Positions 21,783 through 33,725 of a DNA stretch of 64,000 bases are shown here, in pieces. Origin of the DNA: Turritopsis dohrnii (taxonomy: Eukaryota > Cnidaria > Hydrozoa > Anthoathecata > Oceaniidae); assembly GCA_027922465.2 (NCBI GenBank), contig BQMF02000174.1, positions 558,001 through 622,000 of the forward strand, read 5' to 3'. The notes beneath the pieces are model-generated. The model saw only the letters and a list, made by a program, of their open reading frames with translations. It ran no database searches and was not told where the DNA came from. A program made the position numbers and the translations under genes. How positions within the stretch are numbered: position 1 is the stretch's first letter; each line of letters starts with the position of its first letter.

Positions 21783-22959
21783 TTGACTACAAAATTTTTT
21801 TATTTTGAAATGTTGTATCTAACACTTCTCGCGTCAATATTCGGTTCTTTCCTTTTCAAAACTGTTCCTGGGTTGTACAATTTCTGGAAGCAGGTACAAA
21901 GAAAGGATGCCAATGAGGCCTATTCGAATGTGCGTGGCAGGTGGTTTGTGCGTGCTTATGGCGAGCATTGATGCTTTGTACCGATTAAACTTGTATCAGA
22001 GAGGAGAATATCCATGCAAATATCAACACTGCTATATGACGTTAATTCCGTGGTTCTTTGCATTGATCAGCAGCAACTGGATTGCCGCTAAACAACTCGG
22101 TTCCAACTCTCCAGAAAGAATAAAGATACTGTTTCGTATTGTTTTACAATATGCCCTAGCACTTTTCACAACCTTCGTTATAACCAAAATCCTTGCTCCT
22201 ATTTATGCAAAACTCGACGGTGTAAACCAGGTAATCATATCCTTGGTTATATTGCTACCGTGTTTCATATGTAAGTCAATTTGCCGAATATCTAGTTATG
22301 GGATGAGAGATGTGTTAGCTCCGGGGAAAATCCATTTGTTATCAGTTGGATATAGAATACTGGTGACAACATTGTATCGCTTTATTCAGGCTTTCATCAA
22401 GGACACCAAAACATATATTATCACAAGTTTTGTGCAAGTCCTGATTACGTTTTTTGAAAGAATAAGTTTGCTCGTAGTAAATTACTTTCTTTTGTGGATA
22501 TTGAAGAAATGCTGCAGATCAGAGATCAATCATCAAGTGACGCCATTTTCGAGACGCCTTTTGACAGATGTAATGTTGGTCGGCTTTTTGACGGAATTTG
22601 TAAGTGTCGTTTTGTCGCAAACGTTATTACTTTATGGTGGTTTTGTACGACAGGTTCCAGTATACGACGTTTCAAGGAAGGGTTTTTCAGTGACGATATA
22701 TTTACATGTGTATGTGAAACGAGTTGCTGCCAATTTAGGTTTAGAGTTGTTGTTTGCGATCATGGCATTTGTTCTTGTCATTCGATATTTGAACTTGCCG
22801 TTGTTAACTTTATGGAGAAAAACCTGGAAGCAGAAAACACTAATTGTGTTAGCATCAACAAGTGTGCTGTGTAGCTATGTCGGTCATGATATAGTCGACA
22901 CCGCCTATCAAATGGTAGATGTAAAACAGTTTAACTGCACAGCTTTTAAAGGCTTCTGA
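21783..22959 (+). CDS. Multi-pass membrane protein, unknown family
   Basis: The main frame is intronless (21907-22959, 350 codons, TGA end). I count about eight or nine hydrophobic segments, at residues ~8-25, 45-60, 77-95, 104-124, 172-200 (long, possibly two), 217-243, 275-298 and 312-330. Short Lys/Arg loops lie between them, and a Cys pair (YPCKYQHC) lies between the first two. A second frame, 21783-21971, reads MTTKFFYFEMLYLTLLASIF… with a further hydrophobic helix and overlaps out of frame. The true protein may start there, with a one-base frameshift (real or sequencing) near 21930. A GT-AG pair at 21894-21940 does not join the frames. I recognise no family; transporter or receptor would be guesses. 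It is one of few non-transposon genes here. Confidence 0.65.
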
Positions 22960-23940
22960 ATACTTAAAGTCATTAGATTTGAATTTATGTTAAATGGATG
23001 CGATTTCTTCGGGTTTTGTTATGGTTATGTATGATAACATGTCGAGACAAATTTTGCGCTCGTAGCTTGTAATCTAAGCTCAGTTACCATTTCGACCGGA
23101 GTAGGAAGAGTAAAAGTAATTAATAATGTTAATCGAAAATGTCTGTTCGAGCAAATCTGTTTCTTATAAAATGTTTAAGCTTCTGGTTATTTTGTTTACC
23201 ATCAATAATTTTATCGATGTTAGCGTGGTGCAGAAACAGCGTAGAACTAAAGACAATATCCCAAATTTTTGTTTAAATGTCAAGTTAACGCTTAGTTATT
23301 AAGTTCAGCCTCGTTTCTATGTATTTTATTGTTTTTTTAATTTCATAATGTTTTCATGGATTTTTTTATTTTTCAGTTTATTTTTCCGAATGCTTAATTA
23401 CAAGACTCCTTTGTAAACAAACAACTTTTATAATCAAGTTAAAATTTGTTAATATTTACTATACTGGTTACTTGCTTTGTAGTATTTTGTTCGTTTGTTT
23501 CAAACAAAACTTTTTATTTCTCACTTTGGAAATGTTTAGTTGGGTGGGGTTGTCAATAAACAGGGGGGGACATTTTGAAACAAAACCATAAATGGGAGGG
23601 GTGTTAATAAATCGAAATGGGCGGTGAAATTTTGGGAAAACTGAAAATTTCCCCCCCTACAACTAGCTGCCCAAGAGAAACTGCGATGCATCCCTAAATT
23701 GAGTTTGTCCTGTTGTCGGATGGTTTTCGTGTATCGGTGTGCTATCACTGACTCCTCATACTCTGTCTCCAGTTGACGCGTCGCCATTTTGCTTGAATGT
23801 TTTGAAACATTCAAAATTACCATGTTAGCATTTATTAAAAAAATGCTGAACTTTCATAAATATTGCGATTTGATTGATTCTTTGTTTTTGTTAAATTTAT
23901 TAAATCTTGTTAAATTCACATTGTTCAAAATAATCGCGCT
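22960..23940. other. Spacer before the repeat array
   Basis: AT-rich; probably contains the 3' UTR of the membrane-protein gene. No other feature supported. Confidence 0.4.
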
Positions 23941-26900
23941 ATACTAATCCGAGTAGTGTGTAACACATTTAACTTAGAGAGTGTATTGTTTTTGTTTTTT
24001 TAATGGTCAAAATCTTCTTAATCGTGGTCATATAGCGGCAGTTCGACCACGCAAGACACATTCACAATTAGTATAATAGCACGTGGCATTTGACGTCAGA
24101 TGTTTTTATGATCACGGGGAACCATTGCATTGCATCCCCAATCGAACGCGACGTTTTTGGGGAAATATCTCGAGAACCAATGGGGATAACTGACGTTTTT
24201 TAGGGTCAGCGATACGGGTAATGGGGTGACGCAAAATTTGGTCCTAAATTTAATTTGGTACTGCGGCTATGACGTCATCAAAACCTTTGATCGACCATAT
24301 CTCCGCAACGGTTGGTCGTAGCGAAACGATCCCATACATTTTTTTGCTCAGTCTTTCAAGCTCTACAACATGGGCACGGTCTCTTTTTGAGATTCGGTGA
24401 TTTAATTTTTCGTCACCTGTTTTCGTCACATTATTTTCGAAATTAAAGCCGTAAAAAACTTTTACGTGAGATACTAGTCTATATATACTAATCCGCGTTG
24501 TGCATACCACTTTTATTTTAGAGAGTGCTGTGTTTTTGCTTTTTTAATGGTCAAAATCTTCTTAATCGTGGTCATTTTTTCGTTAGACCATTGATAATTG
24601 ACGATTAGTATAATAGCACGCGGCGTGACGTCAGTTTTTTTTTTATCTTATCACGGGGGAATCATTGCATTGCATCCCCAATCGAACGCGACGTTTTTGG
24701 GGAAATATCTCGAGAACCAATAGAGATAACTGACGTTTTTTAGGGTCCGCGATACGGGTGACGGGGTGACGCAACATTTGGGCCTAAATTTTATTTGGTA
24801 CTGCGGATATGACGTCATTAAAATCTTTGATCGACGATATCTCTGCAACGGTTGATCGTAGCGAAACGATCCCATACACCTTTTTGATCAGCTTTTCGAG
24901 CTCTACAACATGGGTACGGTCTCATTTCGAGATTTGGTACTTTAATATTTCCTCACCTATTTTCGTGACAACATTTTCGAAATTAAAGTCGTAAAAAACT
25001 TTTACGCGAGATACTAGTCTTATTATAATAATCCGCGTTGTGCATACCACTTTTATTTTAGAGAGTGATATATTTAATTAAATTTTACGGTCATCGTCCT
25101 CTTATGTGCGCGTAAAACCACGTAGATGCGAGAGACACTTTTTTCACGATTATTCCAAAAGCACGTGGCATCATTTGACGTCAGTTTTTTTATGATCACG
25201 GGGAATCATTGCATTGCATCCCCAATCGAACGCGACGTTTTTGGGGAAATATCTCGAGAACCAATAGGGATAACTGACGTTTTTTAGAGTCCACGATGCG
25301 GGTAATGGGGTGACGCAACATTTGGGCCTAAATTTTATTTGGTACTGCGGCTATGACGTCATCAAAATCTTTGATCGACGATATCTTTGCAACGGTTGGT
25401 CGTAGCGAAACGATCCCATACATTCTTTTGATCAGTTTTTCGAGCTCTACAACATGGGTATACTTTTGAGTTGCGATTCTATGATTAATTTTTTCGTCAC
25501 GGGGTACGTACACAGGAATGGCGGATTTGACCTAACGTTTTCGAAGTTAAGTTCGGTAAAAAGGTTTTACCCGGGATACTAGTCTTATTATAATAATCCG
25601 CGATTGTGCATCCCACTTTTATTTTAGAGAGTGATATATTTAACTAAATTTTACGTAGGATTTCCTATATTGGCCGCGTAAAGCCACGTAGATGCGAGAA
25701 CGCTTTTTTCTCAATGACGTCAGATTCTACTGAATCATTGATTTGACGTCAGTTTTTTTATCAGTACATACAACAACGTTTATACGCTTCCACACGGGAT
25801 TTGAATAAAAGGATCATTTTCGAAATAAAAGCCGGTAAGAAATGTTTTACCTCAAATGCATGTTTATCGTTGGCGGCGTGCGACGACGCCTTGGCGTCTA
25901 GTCTTATTATACTAATTCGCGTTGTGTGTCACACTTTTATTTTAGAGAGTGATATATTTAGTTTTATTTTACGGTCATCGTCCTCTTATGTGCGCGTAAA
26001 ACCACGTAGATGCGATAGACACTTTTTTCACGATCATTCCAAAAGCACGTGGCATCATTTGACGTCAGATGTTTTATGATCACGGGGAATCATTGCATTG
26101 CATCCCCAATCGAACGCGACGTTTTTTGGGAAATATCTCGAGAACCAATAGGGATAACTGACGTTTCTTGGGGTCAGCGATACGGGTGATGGGGTGACGC
26201 ATCATTTGGGCCTAAATTTTATTTGGTACTGCGGATATGACGTCATCGAAATCTTTGGTCAGCGATATCTCTGCAACGGTTGATCCTAGCAAAACGATCC
26301 CATACACTTTTTTGATCAGCTTTTCGAGCTCTACAACATGGGTACGGTCTCATTTCGAGATTTGGTACTTTAATATTTCCTCACCTATTTTCGTGACAAC
26401 ATTTTCGAAATTAAAGTCGTAAAAAACTTTTACGCGAGATACTAGTCTTATTATAATAATCCGCGTTGTGCACACCACTTTTATTTTAGAGAGTGATATA
26501 TTTAATTAAATTTTACGGTCATCGTCCTCTTATGTGCGCGTAAAACCACGTAGATGCGAGAGACACTTTTTTCACGATCATTCCAAAAGCACGTGGCATC
26601 ATTTGACGTCAGTTTTTTATGATCACGGGGAATCATTGCATTGCATCCCCAATCGAACGCGACGTTTTTGGGGAAATATCTCGAGAACCAATAGGGAAAA
26701 CTGACGTTTTTTGGGGTCAGCGATACGGGTGATGGGGTGACGCATCATTTGGGCCTAAATTTTATTTGGTACTGCGGATATGACGTCATTGAAATCTTTG
26801 ATCAGCGATATCTCTCTAACGGTTGGTCGTAGCGAAACGATCCCATACATTTTTTGATCACTTTTTCGAGCTCTACAACATGGGTATACTTTTGAGTTGC

Positions 26901-27585
26901 GATTCTATGATTAATTTTTTCGTCACGGGGTACGTACACGGGAATGACGGATTTGACCTAATGTTTTCGAAGTTAAGTTCGGTAAAAAGATTTTACCCGG
27001 GATACTAGTCTTATTATACTAATTCGCTTTGTGCATACCACTTTTATTTTAGAGAGTGACATATTTAGTTTTATTTTACGGTCATCGTCCTCTTATGTGC
27101 GCGTAAAACCACGTAGAGGCGAGAGACACTTTTTTCACGATCATTCCAAAAGCACGTGGCATCATTTGACATCAGTTTTTTATAATCACGGGGAATCATT
27201 GCATTGCATCCCTAATCGAACGCGACGCTTTTGGGGAAATATCTCAAGAACCAATAGGGATAACTGACGTTTTTTGGGGTCAGCGATACGGGTGATGGGA
27301 TGACGCATCATTTCGGCCTAAACTTTATTTGGTACTGCGGATATGACGTCATTGAAATCTTTGATCAGCGATATCTCTCTAACGGTTGGTCGTAGCGAAA
27401 CGATCCCATACATTTTTTTGATCAGTTTTTCGAGCTCTACAACATGGTTACATTTTCCGTTTCCAATTCCTAAATTGAACTTTTCATCACGGGGATCGTT
27501 CACGGGAAAGGCGATTTTGACCAATCCTTTTCGAAGTTAAGTTCGGTAAAAAGTTTTTACCCGGGATACTAGTCTACTTATACTA

Positions 27586-30460
27586 CACGTCCGTTCAGTT
27601 TCACTGAAAATGCGGAATCTTATTATACGCATGCGCATTTAAAGCATGATATCTAGCATTGCGAGGAAAAGAAAAAGCTCCGTTCTCAAATTCAGTTGTT
27701 TACTTTATGACTGAATTTCTGGGAAAAAAACCGAATATTAACTATGTAACCCTATATTTTTCGGATAGCTAAATGAATAAACTTACTCTTCCACTGCATC
27801 ATTGTTTTCTTTCTTCTCTATCCTTTGAAAACAACAGCGACAAAATTAGTTAAAATTTAATATCAAATATTCATTATTTAAGCTGTTGAAACCGACACTT
27901 GATGAGTTTTATTTGCAAAACAAAACTATATCAGAGCATCAGTAGCCATGTAACAAGGTTTCCTGAAAGTTTCAAGTTCCTAAAAATTTTTTTCACCAAC
28001 ATTTTACGAGTAAATCTAGATGTCACTAACATCAAAATATTACATCAAATTTTCCAGCTACAAGTCTTTTACAAAAAAATTCGAATGTCAATCGAACTCT
28101 CAGCGAATACTTTATGCAACCTTGTACCCAGTATTTCTTGTCTTTTCACTATTCAAATGGCGAAATAACAAGAAACATTGGGTACGATGATGCTTACTTT
28201 TTATGTTACTAACAATGAGATTCTTTGTTGTTGTTGCGACAAAAAGAATCTTCTGTTAAGACAATGGATAAACATGCCCGTTCTTCGATCGTGTAGAGCC
28301 GCATAGAGATAAAGATTGCTCTGTCTGTGATAAGAGAACCCAGCCGGCAAAAAGACGTCTTAAATTCGTCTTAAACTAGTCGGATTTGTCCGTTTAGAAA
28401 ACGTCTTTTAAAGACGTCTTTAAAACGTTATAAAAAAACGTTTTCTTAACGGAAAAATCCGACTAGTTTAAGACGGATTTAAGACGTCTTTTTTCTAACG
28501 TTTTAAAGACGTCTTCATTTTATCTGCTAAAAACGTTTTTAAAACCACTTTAAGATGTCTTTTCAGGTGCGTTTCTCCTTGGGTACAGAAGACCATTAAT
28601 TAGTTTCTCATGTCTTCATGTTTCAGTAATAATGAATGAATGAATGAATAAAGAAATAAATAAGAAAACTGATGACAAAATCTTCTTATTCAAATATTTA
28701 CATGTAAATTATAAATTAATTGGGGAACAAATAGCTCATAACACTGCCAAAGTTTAAAGCCGGCCATTATTAAAAAATATTCCGTAAAACGGAAGTATAG
28801 TCTTTCATAAAATAAGGTATAAAAAGACATGCACCTCACTTTTTATGCACTGAAGATGATTTTTATCGAAAAGCTTTTGCTCTTTTAAACACGAGTCTTA
28901 TCTATTTTTCACATATGTTTTAACCTGGCATAATATTATTCTACACATGCAAATAAAAAATGGTGATTTTTCAATTAGCAGGAGCAGCTGTTGTTGTCAT
29001 GTTTTTCGTCAGTGAAACAAGAGCAGTTTTTAGTTTATCGCATGATTTTGTGTATTTCCTCCTTCTCAGCTTTTTTGACAGAGATCTAAAATACAAAAAC
29101 CCTATTTAATGAGAGGTGTTATAACAATCACAAAAATGAAAACATCTAGAGTAAACAGGACACATACCAGTAACTGCTGATATAATCTTTTCTCATCAAA
29201 TGTTTTGTTATCATGTTAAGAGAACAATAAGCAACTTGGGTGAAAATAATCTAAAATAAAGAATAACAAACACTTTTAGCAGAACAGAACAAACGGAATG
29301 CATTGAAGGATACATACAATAAAGCAACAAGCATAGAAAAGCATGAAAATTAAATTAAAAAGTTATATAATTACCATTTCAGTACTAAATTAACTGCGTA
29401 CTGGAAATCTGATCTATCTACTTGGATTAACTGAAACCTGAAAAACAGACAAAACATTCATGTCTATCATTAAACTCCATAGACATTTCGAAACATCATC
29501 GAAGTGTATATGACAGAACAACAAACTCATAACAAAGCACAAAAATTAAATATCAGTGCAAGAAACACAAGAATAACATAGATACTGATGTATATATCTT
29601 TATATATATCTTGAATATAAAAACAAACATGACAGGCAAACTTTTCCAAAAACTGTGCTCATTATTGGGTAAAATAAAATAATCTCAAGTATCTTAATCT
29701 AAGTGAAACGTTTAAACTCTGTCTAAACTAAAATTTGCATCCATCATTTTAAGAAATTCATCTTTTCGTACAACTTCAAAGTTCTGAATGGAAAGAAACA
29801 TTTCATGCGTTCGAAAATTTGTTCTAAAATTTTGGCAATGTCATTGTGGATGTCATTGTGGATGGTTTCTAATTACAAATTTGAGTTTGAAAACCTTTGA
29901 AAGTAAATAAAGTAAAACAAGGAAACCTTTCCTTACAGTTGTTACAAAGTTTCTCTTAAAGAAGATAATTTCTACAAAACGTTCATTGACTTACCTTGCA
30001 GTATCAGATGTCTTCATTTTCACGTTAATCAGCCAATTTACTTTCATATTAAAAAAATTTTTAGGTCTTTGAATTTATCATTTTCTGAAAGTTCAATGAT
30101 TTGGCTTTTTAATAACATATAGCTTTTTCTGCGAAAAACTCATTTGATATCGATTTTTAACTGTTTTCCACGTACACTAGCAGCTAACCCAGCAAAATGT
30201 GTCTTTTTGATTCACACAATAAACGTTATCCATTTGAAGAATCATGTTGTTCTAAACTGTTTTCTTCTCCACAAAGGATGAACAATGGATTCCAATCGGT
30301 CAGCGTGGTTACATTACGTTAAAAAGTAGTAAAAATTCATCTGTTTTCATGCCCATGAACGTGACCTGAACGAAGCCATTCTCAATACTTATAAAAACGG
30401 CTGAAATTAAAGTTCCAACTGCGCATGCGTATAATAATATTCCGCAAGCGAACGGACGTG
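27586..30460. mobile_element. 2.9-kb TIR element inserted in the array
   Basis: The ends are inverted: both start CACGTCCGTTC and, after a short gap on the left, share TGCGGAAT…TTATTATACGCATGCGCA. ACTA directly flanks both ends (27582-27585, 30461-30464), and the array reads ACTA once at comparable junctions, so this is a 4-bp target duplication. I find no transposase; the interior is AT-rich with a strong stem-loop at 28351-28492 and a smaller inverted repeat at 28128-28192. It is a nonautonomous DNA transposon of unassigned superfamily. Confidence 0.85.
28351..28492. repeat. Near-perfect 45-bp stem-loop rich in AAGACGTCTT
   Basis: The left arm AAAGACGTCTTAAATTCGTC… (28351-28395) pairs almost perfectly with 28446-28490. 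The loop carries further AAGACGTCTT-like motifs, as does the sequence just downstream to 28560. It is likely a nested foldback MITE. Confidence 0.8.
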
Positions 30461-31313
30461 ACTAATTCGCAATGTGTGTAACACATTTAACTTAGTGAGT
30501 GTTTTGTTTTTGTTTTTTAATGGTCAAAATCTTCTTAATCGTGGTCATTTTTTCGTTAGACCATTGATAATTGACGATTAGTATAATAGCACACGGCGTG
30601 ACGTCAGTTTTTTTATCTTATCACGGGGGAACCAATGCATTGCATCCCCAATCGAACGCAACGTTTTTGGGGAAATATCTCGAGAACCAATAGGGATAAC
30701 TGACGTTTTTTGAGGTCCGCGATACGGGTGACGGAGTGACGCAACATTTGGGCCAAATTTAATTTGGTACTGCGGCTATGACGTCATCAAAACCTTTGAT
30801 CGACCATATCTCCGCAACGGTTGGTCGTAGCGAAACGATCCCATACATTTTTTGATCAGTTTTTCAAGCTCTACAGCATGGGTACACTTTCCATTTCCAA
30901 TTCCGTAATTAAAATTTTCGTCACGGGGTACACACACGGGAACGCGTCGTATTTCTGCAGATTCTTTTCGAAATTAAAGTCGTAAAAAACTTTTATGCGA
31001 GATACTAGTCTACTTATACTAATTCGCAATCGTGTGCAACACATTTAACTTAGAGAGTGTTGTGTTTTTTCTAAATTTACGGTCAAAATCTTCTTAATCG
31101 TGGTCATTTTTTCGTTAGACCATTGATAATTGACGATTAGTATAATAGCACGCGGCGTGACGTCAGTTATTTTTGTCGTATCACGGGGTAGCCATTGCAT
31201 TGCATCGCCAATCGAACGCGACGTTTTTGGGGAAATATCTCGAGAACCAATAGCGATAACTGACGTTTTTTAGGGTCGGCAACACGGGTGATGGGGTGAC
31301 GCAATATTTGGGC

Positions 31314-31625
31314 CTAAATTTTATTTGGTACTGCGGCTATGACGTCATCAAAATCTTTGATTGATGATATCTCTCCAACGGTTGGTCGTAGCGAAACGAT
31401 CCCATACATTTTTTTGATCAGTTTTTCGAGCTCTACAACATGGGTACGGTCTCTTTGCGAGATTTGGTACTTTAATTTTTCTTCACCTATTTTCGTGACA
31501 ACATTTTCGAAATTAAAGTCGTAAAAAACTTTTACGCGAGATACTAGTCTTATTATACTAATCCGCGTAGTGTGTAACACATTTAACTTAGAGAGTGTTG
31601 TTTTTTTTTCAAATTTACGGTCCAA
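31314..31625 (-). other. Recurring small ORF of the repeat unit
   Basis: This is the longest (103 codons) of a set of minus-strand frames present in several units (24510-24250, 25513-25328, 27524-27318). They share RTHVVELEKLIKKMYGIVSL and end in FDDVIAAVPNKI or close. The conservation may only reflect nucleotide identity between units, and no domain is recognisable, so I do not call it a gene. Confidence 0.35.
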
Positions 31626-31949
31626 ATCTTCTTAATCGTGGTCATTTTTTCGTTAGAAAATTGATAATCGTGGATTAGTATAATAGTACGCGGCGTGACG
31701 TCAGTTATTTTTATCGCATCACGGGGGGAACCATTACATTGCATCCCCAATCTCTAACGGTTGGTCGTAGCGAAACGATCCCATATATTTTTTTGATCAG
31801 CTTTTCGAGCTCTACAACATGGGTGCACTTTTGAGTTGCGATTCTATGATTTATATTTTCGTCGCGGGGAACGTACACGGGAATGGTGGATTTGACCTAA
31901 TGTTTTCGAAGTTAAGTTCGGTAAAAAGTTTTTACTCGGGATACTAGTC

Positions 31950-32900
31950 AACAGATAATAAACAACAGATTTGTAAATGCACATGTATACATATTATATC
32001 CCATATGCTTTCTCTGTAAGAAGAACCATATTGATGGATGCAGGAAATATATCGATTACCGAAAAGTTCGAGATATCGAGAGTCGACTGTATTATGACAA
32101 GAAAACAAACTTTGGATGATGATTAGAATCCAAGAAATGTATATATAAATACAATGAGATCGCTAAAACCTTATGTGTAATATGTTCTAGGACACAATAC
32201 ACCATGTTTGAAAAGAACATTGTGATGCAGACACTAACAAAATTTTGTGCCATTTATCTTTTCGTGAACATGTGTGTTATTTATAAACTCCATGAAAAGA
32301 TTCAAGTGGTGATATGCAGGCAACGGCGGATCTGGAGGGTACCGTATCGGAGATAATTTCGTCGGGGAAAATTTTTTGTCGTTTTTTCGTCATTATGCAA
32401 AATTTTACTAATACTTTCTTATAAATTTCACTTTTTCAAAATTTTCGTCACGAAGAAAATATTTCGTTACTTTTCCCCGACGAAATTATCCTCGATAAGG
32501 GTCGGGACTTGTGGATAAGCGCATTATTAACATAATTTGTGTATTCAATTTATGTTACCAATGGGATTATTTGAACATTTTTCTTTTATGGTTAAATTGC
32601 TAACACCCTCCTACAGAAGTTGTGACTTACCTCTAGGTCCGCCACTGCGAGGTTTAGTAGAAATAGATTTTCATACCGTATGTTATGTTGGTTTAAGTTA
32701 TATGCAATATACTTTTTATCTTCTTGTTATCCTATTAACTGTCATTGATTAAGATCTTTGAAATGTTCAAGTTTCTCCTCCTCCTACTAATCCAAGTTAT
32801 GAACAATTTCTTGTAATGTTTACTTAAATATGTTACCCAATTCGTGATTCTAGTAAAATTTGGAAGGTTTGCACAAAGAGCAATTGGAAGGTCCTGATGT
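31950..32900. other. Spacer with one small foldback
   Basis: AT-rich and non-coding. At 32349-32494 a ~145-bp unit has ends GAGATAATTTCGTCGGGGAA and its near complement, a candidate MITE. Confidence 0.5.
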
Positions 32901-32902
32901 TA

Positions 32903-33378
32903 AGTGTGAGCAAGGGAAAAAAACGTGTTTTTGTTTTTTAATTAATCCTTTTGACAGAAACATGTTTATATCAAGTATGATACCTTTTTGGAAAGCTTAT
33001 TTACATCTCTAAAAGCTCATGTTAAAAATTTTGAGTTAAAATAAAAATTTTAAATTTTAAAACGAGGCAAAGAAAATGAACCTTAAACGTAGCTCCATTT
33101 ACAAAACTAAAAGAGCTTGGAGATTGAGATTTGGCTTACTGAGAAGCTGAAGGATAGATCTAAAAACGCTTTTTTTTTGTATCTTGTAATTTTGAACAGA
33201 ACAGGAGTTATACTCTTGTAAACGAAAAAAACGAAAATAGAAAAAAAATGTTTTAGAGAAATCGAATTATAACTAAATAAATAAGCTTTCCAAAAATGTA
33301 CCATACTTGACATAAACATATTCTTGTCAAAAGGATTAATTAAAAAACAAAAACCTTTTTTTTCCCTTACTCACAACT
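32903..33378. mobile_element. MITE with ~100-bp terminal inverted repeats
   Basis: The arms 32903-33005 and 33285-33378 are inverted copies sharing TTTTTAATTAATCCTTTTGA and a TATCAAGTATG(A/G)TAC phrase. The centre has no gene; the minus frame over it is incidental. Confidence 0.8.
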
Positions 33379-33725
33379 AATGAATTATGTCAAATGCCAC
33401 AGTGAATAATTTTTTGAGTAGCCTTATTTTTGAAACACACTGTATTTTAAATCATTACGTTGTAAAGCGTGGTTCACACTGCGAGCTAACGATGAGATAA
33501 GCATAGTGCGCATGATAAGCTAGCCGATTTTTCAATTTCCGCGCTTTTAAGCGTAGGAAATTGTTTGGCTTACACATTCTATCTATCTATCTATGTAACA
33601 CTTTTTTGCTGTTTTCGGAAAGTCCGTTCGGATTTCGGATTGTTTGTTTATTCAGAATAGTTAATGACTGACCTATGCTAGGAAAACTTAGGACATGTTT
33701 GACTAAAATTGGGAAATTTAGACAA

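Larger units (their letters stand above)
23943..31948 (+). repeat. Tandem array of ten ~545-bp units
   Basis: Units begin at an ACTAAT(C/T)CG-type phrase at about 23943, 24487, 25027, 25592, 25911, 26455, 27018, 30461, 31018 and 31558, and end …GATACTAGTC. Most are 540-568 bp; the fourth (319 bp) and tenth (~391 bp) have internal deletions. Shared landmarks are a GACGTCAG phrase, GCATTGCATCCCCAATCGAA, ATATCTCGAGAACCAATAGG, GGTTGGTCGTAGCGAAACGA and TCGAGCTCTACAACATGGGT. The array is interrupted between units 7 and 8 by the element at 27586-30460. It could be a satellite or a tandemly arranged nonautonomous transposon; the ends ACTAAT…/…TACTAGT are only weakly inverted. Confidence 0.93.

Noticed and set aside
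21894..21940. 47-nt intron joining the two membrane-protein frames
   Set aside because: The GT-AG pair exists, but splicing it does not bring the frames into phase.
23943..31948. CRISPR-like or rRNA/5S array
   Set aside because: Units are ~545 bp without spacer alternation, and no rRNA signature is visible; the genome is eukaryotic.
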